Positions 20,644-28,125 of a stretch of DNA of 64,000 nucleotides are shown here, in pieces. The first letter of the stretch is position 1. The number at the start of each line of letters is the position of its first letter. The DNA is from Streptomyces noursei. Its GTDB lineage: Bacteria > Actinomycetota > Actinomycetes > Streptomycetales > Streptomycetaceae. The notes under the pieces are model-generated. The model was not told where the DNA came from, ran no database searches, and saw only the letters and a list, made by a program, of their open reading frames with translations. Both the position numbers and the translations under genes were made by a program. The stretch spans positions 62,001 to 126,000 of the forward strand of contig NZ_LWBU01000405.1 of the NCBI RefSeq assembly GCF_001646665.1. The letters run 5' to 3'.

Positions 20644-20673
20644 CGGGGTGGCGGGCCGCAGCCCGCCACCCCG
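20644..20673. terminator. terminator/attenuator hairpin between rplY and pth
   Basis: A perfect 13-bp stem (20644-20656/20661-20673) with a 4-nt CGCA loop, 21 bp after the rplY stop on the minus strand. It would reduce read-through into pth. Confidence 0.75.
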
Positions 20674-20694
20674 TCAAGCAGAGCCCAGGACGGC

Positions 20695-21288
20695 TCAGGC
20701 CTCGGCGGCCTCTTCGCCCTCGGCACCCTCGGCGGCCGGCTCCTCGGCCTGCGCGGCCAGGATCTGCAGCACGACGGTGTCACCGTCGACGGCCAGCGTG
20801 GTGCCCTTCGGCAGCGCGATGTCCTTCGCCAGGATGGAGGCACCGGCCTCCAGGCCCTCGACGGAGACCGAGACGGACTCGGGGATGTGGGTGGCCTCGG
20901 CCTCGACCGGAAGCGCGTTGAGCACGTGCTCCAGCAGGTTGCCGCCGGCGGCCAGCTCGCCCTCGGTGTGCACCGGGATCTCCACGTTGACCTTCTCGCC
21001 ACGCTGCACGAGCTGGAGGTCGACGTGCTCCAGGAAGCCCTTCAGCGGGTCGCGCTGCACGGCCTTCGGGATGGCCAGCTCGTTGGTCTTGCCGTCGATG
21101 TCCAGGGCGATCAGGACGTTCGGCGTACGCAGCGCCAGCAGCAGGTCGTGACCCGGCAGCGTCAGGTGGATCGGGTCGGAACCGTGGCCGTACAGCACAC
21201 CCGGAACCTGGTTCGCACGGCGGATACGGCGGGCAGCGCCCTTGCCGAACTCGGTACGGGTCTGGACGGTGAGCTTCACCTCGGACAT
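20695..21288 (-). CDS. rplY: 50S ribosomal protein L25/general stress protein Ctc
   Basis: 197 residues: an N-terminal L25 5S-rRNA-binding domain (VKLTVQTRTEFGKGAARRIRRANQVPGVLYGHGSDP) and a C-terminal TL5/CTC beta-domain ending in a long acidic Glu/Ala tail (AEEPAAEGAEGEEAAEA). Proteins with the second domain are the Ctc type, often stress-induced. ATG 21288 has GAGGAG upstream at good spacing; the next ATG, two codons earlier, would lie too close to it. Confidence 0.95.
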   Translation of the reverse strand: MSEVKLTVQTRTEFGKGAARRIRRANQVPGVLYGHGSDPIHLTLPGHDLLLALRTPNVLIALDIDGKTNELAIPKAVQRDPLKGFLEHVDLQLVQRGEKVNVEIPVHTEGELAAGGNLLEHVLNALPVEAEATHIPESVSVSVEGLEAGASILAKDIALPKGTTLAVDGDTVVLQILAAQAEEPAAEGAEGEEAAEA

Positions 21289-21475
21289 GTGCACTCCTCG
21301 TAAGAGACAGGCAGATCAACGGTCTGGGGGCGCCCCCTGCTCCGAAGGAGTTCGGGGGAGGTCACCCGGCCACGACTGGACTTGGCCTGCTACGAAGAGC
21401 GCGTCGATAACGGACCGCCGCACCTGACAGGTACGGCCTCCCTCGCCGAGCAACTACACCATCCTAACCGAACGC
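21289..21475 (-). other. leader region of rplY
   Basis: No gene seen. Reading on the minus strand, a TAGGAT -10-like hexamer lies near 21464, and a GC-rich fold (CCCC...CTCC-TTC-GGAG...GGGG, about 21325-21352) lies in the putative 5' leader, where a ribosomal-protein or stress attenuator could act. This is weak evidence. Confidence 0.35.
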
Positions 21476-21514
21476 GGAAGGCCGCCCCGACCCGAGAGTC
21501 GGAAGCGGCCTTCC
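21476..21514. terminator. terminator hairpin after prs
   Basis: A 10-bp outer stem (21476-21485/21505-21514) plus a 5-bp inner stem (21487-21491/21498-21502), starting 21 bp after the prs stop on the minus strand. It separates prs from rplY. Confidence 0.75.
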
Positions 21515-21534
21515 CGTACGGCGAGGGCGGACGA

Positions 21535-22512
21535 TCAGCCCTGCTCCTCGAAGAGGCTCGTCACCGAACCGTCCTCGAACACCTCGCGCACCGCGCGGGC
21601 GATCGTCGGCGCGATCGACAGCACCGTGATCTTGTCCAGCTCCAGCTCGCCCGGTGTCGGCAGCGTGTTCGTCAGCACGAACTCGCTCACCTTCGAGTTC
21701 TTCAGCCGGTCCGCCGCCGGACCCGACAGGATGCCGTGCGTCGCGGTGACGATGACGTCCTCCGCGCCGTGCGCGAACAGCGCCTCGGCGGCGGCGCAGA
21801 TCGTGCCACCCGTGTCGATCATGTCGTCGACCAGGACGCACACCCGGCCCTCGACCTCGCCGACCACCTCGTGCACCGTCACCTGGTTCGCCACGTCCTT
21901 GTCACGGCGCTTGTGCACGATCGCCAGCGGCGCGTCCAGCCGGTCGCACCAGCGGTCGGCGACCCGGACACGGCCGGCGTCCGGCGAGACGACCGTCAGC
22001 TTCGACCGGTCCACCTTCGCACCGACGTAGTCCGCCAGCACCGGCAGCGCCGACAGGTGGTCCACCGGGCCGTCGAAGAAGCCCTGGATCTGGTCCGTGT
22101 GCAGGTCCACCGTGAGGATCCGGTCCGCACCCGAGCACTTCAGCAGATCGGCGACCAGACGGGCCGAGATCGGCTCACGGCCGCGGTGCTTCTTGTCCTG
22201 CCGGGCGTAGCCGTACGACGGGATGATCACGGTGATGCTCCGGGCCGAGGCCCGCTTCAGAGCATCGATCATGATCAACTGCTCCATGATCCACTTGTTG
22301 ATGGGAGCCGTGTGGCTCTGCATCAGGAAGCAGTCCGCACCACGGGCCGACTCCTGGAACCGGACGTAGATCTCACCGTTGGCGAAGTCGAACGCCTTCG
22401 TCGGCACGAGGCCGACACCCAGCCGGTGCGCGACCTCCTCGGCCAGCTCGGGGTGGGCGCGGCCGGAGAAGAGCATCAGCTTCTTCTCGCCGGTCGTCTT
22501 GATCCCGGTCAC
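21535..22512 (-). CDS. prs: ribose-phosphate pyrophosphokinase
   Basis: A 325-residue class I PRPP synthase: makes PRPP from ribose-5-phosphate and ATP for purine, pyrimidine, His, Trp and NAD synthesis. Motifs: the N-terminal FANGEIYVRFQES, the ATP loop YARQDKKHRGREPISA, the metal/ATP motif VDLHTDQIQGFFDGPVDHL and the PRPP-binding loop VLVDDMIDTGGTI. GTG 22512 is preceded by GAGGAG. It sits just downstream of glmU on the same strand (108-bp gap), a conserved actinobacterial order. Confidence 0.96.
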   Translation of the reverse strand: MTGIKTTGEKKLMLFSGRAHPELAEEVAHRLGVGLVPTKAFDFANGEIYVRFQESARGADCFLMQSHTAPINKWIMEQLIMIDALKRASARSITVIIPSYGYARQDKKHRGREPISARLVADLLKCSGADRILTVDLHTDQIQGFFDGPVDHLSALPVLADYVGAKVDRSKLTVVSPDAGRVRVADRWCDRLDAPLAIVHKRRDKDVANQVTVHEVVGEVEGRVCVLVDDMIDTGGTICAAAEALFAHGAEDVIVTATHGILSGPAADRLKNSKVSEFVLTNTLPTPGELELDKITVLSIAPTIARAVREVFEDGSVTSLFEEQG

Positions 22513-22620
22513 AGCACTGTCTCCTCAGACGTGTTCCCTGGCCGCGACCACTTTCGCGCGAACCAGCCGAATTTGTGTGCACGTATCACGGTACGCCGAG
22601 TTGGACGCACCTGTTTCCGG

Positions 22621-24072
22621 TCAGTCCTCGCGAGAACCCTGCTCGGAGGCCGTCGCAGCCGCCTGCGCGGCAGCGCTGCCGGGCCGCTTCCGGGCGACCC
22701 AACCCTCGATATTCCGCTGCTGGCCACGGGCGACCGCCAGCGACCCCGGCGGCACGTCCTTGGTGATCACCGACCCGGCGGCGGTGTACGCGCCGTCCCC
22801 GACCGTGACGGGAGCCACAAACATGTTGTCCGAGCCGGTCCGGCAGTGGGACCCGATCGTCGTGTGGTGCTTGCTCTCACCGTCGTAGTTCACGAAGACG
22901 CTCGCGGCGCCGATGTTCGAGTGCTCGCCGATCGTCGCGTCGCCCACGTACGACAGGTGCGGCACCTTCGACCCCTCGCCCACCCGGGCGTTCTTCATCT
23001 CCACGTACGTGCCGGCCTTCGCCCCGGCACCGAGCACCGTGCCGGGACGCAGGTACGCGTACGGGCCCACCGTCGCGCCCTCGCCCACGTCCGCGCGGTC
23101 CGCCACCGTGTTGTCCACCCGGGCGCCCCGGCCGACCTTCGTGTCCTTCAGCCGGCTGTTCGGACCCACCTCGGCGTCCTCCGCCAGGTGCGTCGCACCC
23201 GTCAGCTCGGTGTTCGGGTGCACCACCGCGTCCCGCTCGAACGTCACCGTCACGTCCAGGAACACCGACGCCGGGTCCACGACCGTCACGCCCGCCATCA
23301 TCGCCCGCTCCAGCAGCCGGTCGTTCAGCAGCCGGCGCGCCTCCGCGAGCTGGACGCGGTTGTTGATCCCCAGGATCTCCCGGTGGTCGCCCGCCACCGA
23401 CGCACCCACCCGGTGCCCGGCCTCGCGCAGGATCCCCAGCACGTCGGTGAGGTACTCCTCGCCCTGGCTGTTGTCCGTACGGACCTTCCCCAGCGCGTCC
23501 GCCAGCAGCTTCCCGTCGAACGCGAACACCCCGGAGTTGATCTCCCGGATCGCCCGCTGGGCCTCCGTCGCGTCCTTGTGCTCCACGATCGCCGTCACGG
23601 CGCCCGTCTCCGCGTCCCGCACGATCCGCCCGTAACCCGTCGAGTCCGGCACCTCGGCCGTCAGCACGGTCACGGCGTTGCCGTCCTCGGCATGGGTCCG
23701 CGTGAGCGCCGTCAGCGTCTCGCCGGACAGCAGCGGGGTGTCCCCGCACACGACCACGACGGTCCCGTCCAGCGCGCCTGCGCCCAGCTCCTCCAGAGCC
23801 ATGCGCACGGCGTGACCGGTGCCGTTCTGCTCGTGCTGCACGGCGGTGCGGGTACCGGCGTAGTACTCGTCGAGGTGCGCGGTCACCTGCTCGCGGGCGT
23901 GCCCGACGACGACGCAGAGGGCTTGCGGATCCAGCTCGCGTGCGGCCGACACCACGTGTCCGACGAGCGAGCGCCCGCAGATCTGGTGCAGGACCTTGGG
24001 GGTCTTCGACTTCATGCGGGTGCCCTCACCCGCTGCGAGGACGACGACGGCTGCCGGGCGGTTGGCGCTCAC
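22621..24072 (-). CDS. glmU: bifunctional GlcNAc-1-P uridyltransferase/GlcN-1-P acetyltransferase
   Basis: A 483-residue enzyme that makes UDP-GlcNAc for peptidoglycan. The N-terminal pyrophosphorylase domain starts with AAVVVLAAGEGTRMKSKTPKVLH; the C-terminal domain is a left-handed beta-helix of hexapeptide repeats (VGPYAYLRPGTVLGAGAKAGTYVEMKNARVGEGSKV) with the GlmU NYDGESKHHT motif. GTG 24072 is chosen (AAGGG site upstream); the open frame continues upstream but runs through the terminator and tRNA-Gln, so that extension is spurious. It is upstream of prs. Confidence 0.96.
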   Translation of the reverse strand: MSANRPAAVVVLAAGEGTRMKSKTPKVLHQICGRSLVGHVVSAARELDPQALCVVVGHAREQVTAHLDEYYAGTRTAVQHEQNGTGHAVRMALEELGAGALDGTVVVVCGDTPLLSGETLTALTRTHAEDGNAVTVLTAEVPDSTGYGRIVRDAETGAVTAIVEHKDATEAQRAIREINSGVFAFDGKLLADALGKVRTDNSQGEEYLTDVLGILREAGHRVGASVAGDHREILGINNRVQLAEARRLLNDRLLERAMMAGVTVVDPASVFLDVTVTFERDAVVHPNTELTGATHLAEDAEVGPNSRLKDTKVGRGARVDNTVADRADVGEGATVGPYAYLRPGTVLGAGAKAGTYVEMKNARVGEGSKVPHLSYVGDATIGEHSNIGAASVFVNYDGESKHHTTIGSHCRTGSDNMFVAPVTVGDGAYTAAGSVITKDVPPGSLAVARGQQRNIEGWVARKRPGSAAAQAAATASEQGSRED

Positions 24073-24164
24073 GGGAATGCCCTTCGGCTTCGGGTGGTGG
24101 ACACCCGCAGGATACCGGGGGGTTTCGGAGCGGAACCGGGGGCGGGGGGCTCCGGGAACGGGAG

Positions 24165-24192
24165 CGGGTCCTGACCGTGTGGTCAGGACCCG
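24165..24192. terminator. terminator hairpin after tRNA-Gln
   Basis: A perfect 12-bp stem (24165-24176/24181-24192) with a 4-nt GTGT loop, starting 8 bp beyond the tRNA 3' end on the minus strand. Confidence 0.8.
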
Positions 24193-24200
24193 AACATGAG

Positions 24201-24271
24201 CTCCCGGGGAAGGAATCGAACCCTCATTCAATGGACCAAAACCATTTGTCCTGCCATTAGACGACCCGGGA
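24201..24271 (-). tRNA. tRNA-Gln (anticodon TTG)
   Basis: Folded by eye on the minus strand: acceptor arms 24265-24271 and 24202-24208 pair perfectly (7 bp). A D-arm follows; the anticodon stem AATGG/CCATT has the loop TTTTGGT giving anticodon TTG; and the T-arm contains TTCGATT with a 5-bp stem holding one G-T pair. CCA is not encoded. The position upstream of glmU matches other Streptomyces as I recall them. Confidence 0.95.
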
Positions 24272-24493
24272 TGGTTCGCCTTCTATGTCCGATTTCATGC
24301 ATCGGTTGCGACGGCAGCCCCTACTATGCCGTACCAAGTGCCCTCAGTGCGACGGTAGGAGCCGGTGCTCCACCGGACGCCGCCGACCGGGCGGGGCGGA
24401 TGTTCCGCGTGCCGTTCTCCACGCCGTTCCGCCGCGCCGGTCCCCGCCGCAGTGCCCGGAAAATGGGTCGCGGCCGCCCGTAGGCTGGTGGAC

Positions 24494-25834
24494 ATGACCA
24501 CAACGGGGGCTCACCAGGAAGCCGCGGGCCGGACCGCCCGGGGCTGGTGGTGGTGGGGGCGGCGGCGCAGTGCCGTGCTGGACGTGACGCTGGGGGCCGT
24601 GTCGGCCGTGGAGTGCGCGGCCGAGGGGGTGGGGTTCGCCGACCGGGCCGGGCTGCCGGTGCCCGTCGGGGTGCTGTTCGGGTTCGCGGTGGGGGCGGTG
24701 CTCGTCGTGCGCCGGCGGTGGCCGGTCGCGGTGGTGCTGGTCTCGATCGCGATCACGCCGGCCGAGATGGGCTACCTGATGGGGATGGTCGGGCTGTACA
24801 CGCTCGCCGCCTCCGAGGTGCCGCGGCGGATCATCGCGGTACTGGCGGGGATGTCGCTGGCCGCGGTGCTGATCGTGACGTTCGTGCGCGTGCGGCAGGA
24901 CATCGCGTCGGCCGACTTCGACCCCGGGCCGTGGTACGTGCTGCTGATGGCGGTGATCCTGTCGCTGGGGATGAACGCGCCGCCCGTGCTGTTCGGGCTG
25001 TACATAGGGGCGCGCCGGCGGCTGCTGGAGAGCCTGCGGGAGCGGGCGGACAGTCTGGAGCAGGAGCTGTCGCTGCTGGCGGACCGGGCGGAGCAGCGGG
25101 CGCAGATGGCGCGGACGGAGGAGCGGACGCGGATCGCGCGGGAGATGCACGACGTGGTGGCGCACCGGGTGAGCCTGATGGTGGTGCACGCGGCGGCGCT
25201 CCAGGCGGTGGCGCTGAAGGACCCGCAGAAGGCGGTGCGGAACGCGGCGCTGGTGGGGGACATGGGGCGGCAGGCGCTGACGGAGCTGCGGGAGATGCTG
25301 GGCGTGCTGCGGGCGGGGGACGTGGCTCCGGTGCGCGGCTCGGTGCCGCTGGCCGCGGTGGGGCGGGTGGCCGCGGCCGCGGCGGCGGTGGGGGCGGACG
25401 GCCCGGTGGGGGCCGGGGCGCCGGACCCGGTGGACGACGGGCCGTGCCTGGACGCCCTGGAGGAGCTGGTGGAGCAGTCCCGGCAGGCCGGGATGGTGGT
25501 GGAGCTGCGGGTGTCGGGCGAGACGCGGTCGTACGGTGCGCGGGTGGAGCGGACGGCGTACCGGGTGGTGCAGGAGGGGCTGACGAACGTCCACAAGCAC
25601 GCCGCGGGGGCGAAGGTGGTGGTGCGGCTGGCTCACCGGGAGGGTGAGGTGGCCATGCAGGTGGAGAACGGTCCGACGGACGGGAGTGCGGCGGACGCGG
25701 GGCTGCCCAGCGGCGGCAACGGCCTGGTGGGGATGCGGGAGCGGGTGACGGCGCTGGGCGGGGTGTTCGTGTCGGGGCCGACCGACGAGGGCGGTTTCAA
25801 GGTGTCGGCGGTACTGCCGGCCGCCGCTGTCTGA
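24494..25834 (+). CDS. sensor histidine kinase (NarL-partner type), no adjacent regulator
   Basis: 446 residues: several hydrophobic helices in residues 25-175, a coiled linker, then HisKA_3 dimerisation with phospho-His H219 (TRIAREMHDVVAHRVSLMVVHAAALQ) and a HATPase_c domain (AYRVVQEGLTNVHKHAAG, N-box; NGLVGMRERVTALGG, G-box). This class normally phosphorylates LuxR-type regulators. None is adjacent, but two LuxR-type regulators without kinases lie 11-19 kb away (5875, 12472). ATG 24494 is used; a TAGGCT -10-like hexamer at 24481-24486 would place the transcript start at or next to the ATG (leaderless). Confidence 0.88.
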   Translation: MTTTGAHQEAAGRTARGWWWWGRRRSAVLDVTLGAVSAVECAAEGVGFADRAGLPVPVGVLFGFAVGAVLVVRRRWPVAVVLVSIAITPAEMGYLMGMVGLYTLAASEVPRRIIAVLAGMSLAAVLIVTFVRVRQDIASADFDPGPWYVLLMAVILSLGMNAPPVLFGLYIGARRRLLESLRERADSLEQELSLLADRAEQRAQMARTEERTRIAREMHDVVAHRVSLMVVHAAALQAVALKDPQKAVRNAALVGDMGRQALTELREMLGVLRAGDVAPVRGSVPLAAVGRVAAAAAAVGADGPVGAGAPDPVDDGPCLDALEELVEQSRQAGMVVELRVSGETRSYGARVERTAYRVVQEGLTNVHKHAAGAKVVVRLAHREGEVAMQVENGPTDGSAADAGLPSGGNGLVGMRERVTALGGVFVSGPTDEGGFKVSAVLPAAAV

Positions 25835-25892
25835 GGGGTGCGGCGGGCCGGGGGGATGGGGCCGTCGGGCCGGGCGGGGGCGTGGGCCGGGG

Positions 25893-26381
25893 TCAGGTCG
25901 AGGTGAGGCGGGCGGGCTGGGCGCCGGTGATCAGGGTCGCCAGGGCGTGGTCGATGCCGGGGCCGAGGAACCAGTCGCCGGCGTGGTCGAGGCTGTAGAC
26001 GCGCCCTTCGGCGTCGATGGCGAGCACGGCCCGGTTGTCGGCCTCTTCGCCGAGGGGCGCCATCTCGGTGTCGAGGGCGCGGCCGAGGTCGGTGAGGCTG
26101 CGGGCGTGGTGGAGTCCGGCGAGCGGGTCGAGGTGCACCGGGGTGGGGGCGATCTGGCGGCCGGGTCCGGACGCGGTGATCCGCAGGCCGCCGAACTCGG
26201 CCCAGGCCTCGACGGCGGCGGGGAAGACGCTGTGCCGGTGGCCGGCGGGGGAGACGTGGGCGCGGAGGACGTCGGCCCAGTGTTCGGCCCGTTTGATGTC
26301 CCAGCGGCCGGGCTGCCAGCCCGCTTCCCTGAGGGTTGCGTCGACGGCGACGGGGAAGCGGGTGGTGTTCAGGTCGGGCAT
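25893..26381 (-). CDS. SUKH-3-type immunity-like protein
   Basis: 162 residues resembling the SUKH-3 group of the SMI1/KNR4 superfamily (FPVAVDATLREAGWQPGRW at the N-terminus, AAVEAWAEFGGL, and a C-terminal DHAGDWFLGPGIDHALATLI). SUKH proteins commonly act as immunity factors for polymorphic toxins. It lies 10 bp downstream of a YwqJ-like deaminase gene on the same strand, the usual toxin-then-immunity order. That it neutralises that neighbour is inference. No signal peptide, so cytoplasmic. Confidence 0.75.
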   Translation of the reverse strand: MPDLNTTRFPVAVDATLREAGWQPGRWDIKRAEHWADVLRAHVSPAGHRHSVFPAAVEAWAEFGGLRITASGPGRQIAPTPVHLDPLAGLHHARSLTDLGRALDTEMAPLGEEADNRAVLAIDAEGRVYSLDHAGDWFLGPGIDHALATLITGAQPARLTST

Positions 26382-26391
26382 GAGCGTGCGG

Positions 26392-26907
26392 TCAGCCGTT
26401 CTGGGCGGTGGTCGGGTCGACGGGGCGTACGCCGAAGTGGGCGAGGAGTGCGGCGCAGGAGCGGCAGGGGGCGGCGTAGCTGCCGTGGAGTGGGTCGCCG
26501 TCCTCGCGGATCCTGCGAGCGGTGATCTTGGCGTTCTTCAGGGACCGGCGGGCCTCGCCCTGGCTGAGGGGTTTGCGCTGGGCGCGTTTGGAGCGGTTCG
26601 CCTCGGTGGCGGTGAGGTGGCGGGAGAGGAGGATCGCCTCGGGGCAGCGCCCGGTGAAGCGTTCGCGCTGGCCGCTGGTAAGGGTGTCGAGGAAGTCCTG
26701 TACGAGCGGGTGGAGGGTGGGGGGCCGGTCGCCGCGGCCGGCGGTGCACGTGAGGGTCTCGCCGCGTACGGAGAGTGCTGCTCCGACGGTCGGCAGGATG
26801 CCGTCGCGGCGGTGGCGGAGTATGGGGGTGAGGTCGGGGCCGGTGCTGCTCCAGCTGAGGCGTGGGTCGCCGGTGGCTGGCGTCGTGCCTGGTCGCGCTG
26901 TGTGCAT
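26392..26907 (-). CDS. YwqJ-like putative nucleic-acid/nucleotide deaminase
   Basis: 171 residues with the two metal-binding motifs of the cytidine-deaminase fold as used in bacterial toxins: C-P-E (GRCPEAILLSRHL) as the [H/C]-x-E element and P-C-x2-C (AAPCRSCAALL) as the second. The overall layout matches the YwqJ-deaminase family seen at the C-termini of polymorphic toxins, but here it stands alone with no secretion or delivery domain. It is followed by a SUKH-3 gene on the same strand and is divergent from a WHH-nuclease/SUKH gene. The substrate is unknown; the family call is from motif memory. Confidence 0.7.
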   Translation of the reverse strand: MHTARPGTTPATGDPRLSWSSTGPDLTPILRHRRDGILPTVGAALSVRGETLTCTAGRGDRPPTLHPLVQDFLDTLTSGQRERFTGRCPEAILLSRHLTATEANRSKRAQRKPLSQGEARRSLKNAKITARRIREDGDPLHGSYAAPCRSCAALLAHFGVRPVDPTTAQNG

Positions 26908-27027
26908 GATGCGTGTCGTCCCCTCTGCAATCCCCCGAGTTGCGTGGGACAGCCTGCCAAATGGGTGAGCCCATGGGAAAGCGGGGGCGCTGAAACGTGT
27001 GATCGGTGTGTCGGGTGATCGTCATTG

Positions 27028-27055
27028 GGTCACCTGAGTGTGACGGTTGGTCACC
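27028..27055. promoter_or_regulatory. GGTCACC direct repeats with an internal inverted half-site
   Basis: GGTCACC occurs at 27028-27034 and 27049-27055, 21 bp apart (two helical turns), with GTGAC at 27040-27044 between them in inverted orientation. It sits in the 227-bp divergent promoter region of the deaminase/SUKH and WHH-SUKH operons. A TAGGCT -10-like hexamer is at 27093-27098. Confidence 0.4.
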
Positions 27056-27134
27056 GGAGCGGAGGGCGGGTTCCCCCTGTCGGCCCACCGCTTAGGCTGT
27101 GCGGACCAGCCAGCAGCAGCAGGGGGCATCCGCC

Positions 27135-28118
27135 ATGACGACAGGTCGGCTCGGGCAGCAGAGTGCCGCGCCACCGAACGCGGCCTACGCCGGGCAGGTC
27201 GTGCACTTCCCGGACCCGGTCCGGGCCGCCCGGCATCCCGGTGGGGTGCGGGTGGACGGGAACGGCCACCCGGACTTCTCGCCGTACGCCCGTGCGGCGG
27301 CCGAGATCGCCGACCCGCCGGAGGGGTTCGGCGTCGACGAGCTGCGGCTGACGGACTACGTGTCGGCGAACGCCGCGCTGTCCGCGTCGGGGCACCCGCT
27401 GTGGGACACGGTCCCGGCGGTGGCGACGCCGCACGGCTGGACCTGGCACCACGTGGCCGGCACGCGGCGCATGGAGCTGGTGCCGGTGGAGGTCAAGGCG
27501 CTGCTGCGGCATCACGGCGGGCTGACGACGGCCGCGGTGGACCACGGCAAGCGCGGTACGCGGCCGTTGCAGGAGACGCGCCCGGCGCACTTCGGGCTGC
27601 CGAAGGGCGCGCTGTCGGTGACCGAGGCGCAGTTGCAGGGCGTGGAGGAGGACCTGGGCTACCGGCTGCCGGGGGCGTACCGGTCGTTCCTGAAGGCGGC
27701 GGGGGGCTGCGCGCCGGTCGGCGCCGCGCTCGACGCCGAGCTGGGGCTCCTGGTCGACCAGCCGTTCTTCACGGTGCGCGACGAGGCGGCGGTCAACGAC
27801 CTGGTGTACGTCAACAAGTGTCTGCGGGACCACCTGACGAAGGACTACCTGGGGGTGGCCTTCGTGCAGGGCGGCCTGCTGGCGGTGAAGGTGCGGGGCG
27901 GCGGTGACGTGGGCTCGGTGTGGTTCTGCGCCTACGACGACGCCCGGGACCGGGACGGCTTGACGGTGCAGGAGCGGATGGACGGGCTGCTGCTGCCGTG
28001 CGGGGACGACTTCGACGCGTTCCTCCAGCGGCTGGCGGGCGGTCCGCCGGAGCTGGAGACGGTGGCGAACCTGATGGTGGACGGCGGCTTCGCGCGGGCC
28101 GTTCCGGTGGGGGAGTGA
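27135..28118 (+). CDS. WHH-type HNH nuclease domain fused to a SUKH (SMI1/KNR4) domain
   Basis: 327 residues. Residues about 25-150 resemble the WHH group of HNH/Endo VII nucleases: GHPDFSPYA, then W104-H105-H106 in WTWHHVAGTRRMELVPVEVKALLRHHGG, where the His pair and downstream His residues form the expected metal site. From about 158 to the end is a SUKH fold (SVTEAQLQGVEEDLGYRLPGAYRSFLKAAGGCAP...). A toxin-type nuclease and an immunity-type domain in one chain, with no signal peptide, is unusual. ATG 27135 is used. The gene 8 bp downstream is probably co-transcribed. Domain names are from memory. Confidence 0.75.
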   Translation: MTTGRLGQQSAAPPNAAYAGQVVHFPDPVRAARHPGGVRVDGNGHPDFSPYARAAAEIADPPEGFGVDELRLTDYVSANAALSASGHPLWDTVPAVATPHGWTWHHVAGTRRMELVPVEVKALLRHHGGLTTAAVDHGKRGTRPLQETRPAHFGLPKGALSVTEAQLQGVEEDLGYRLPGAYRSFLKAAGGCAPVGAALDAELGLLVDQPFFTVRDEAAVNDLVYVNKCLRDHLTKDYLGVAFVQGGLLAVKVRGGGDVGSVWFCAYDDARDRDGLTVQERMDGLLLPCGDDFDAFLQRLAGGPPELETVANLMVDGGFARAVPVGE

Positions 28119-28125
28119 GCTTTCG

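Noticed and set aside
24073-24231. N-terminal extension of glmU
   Set aside because: Would run through a terminator and tRNA-Gln; GTG 24072 has a ribosome site.
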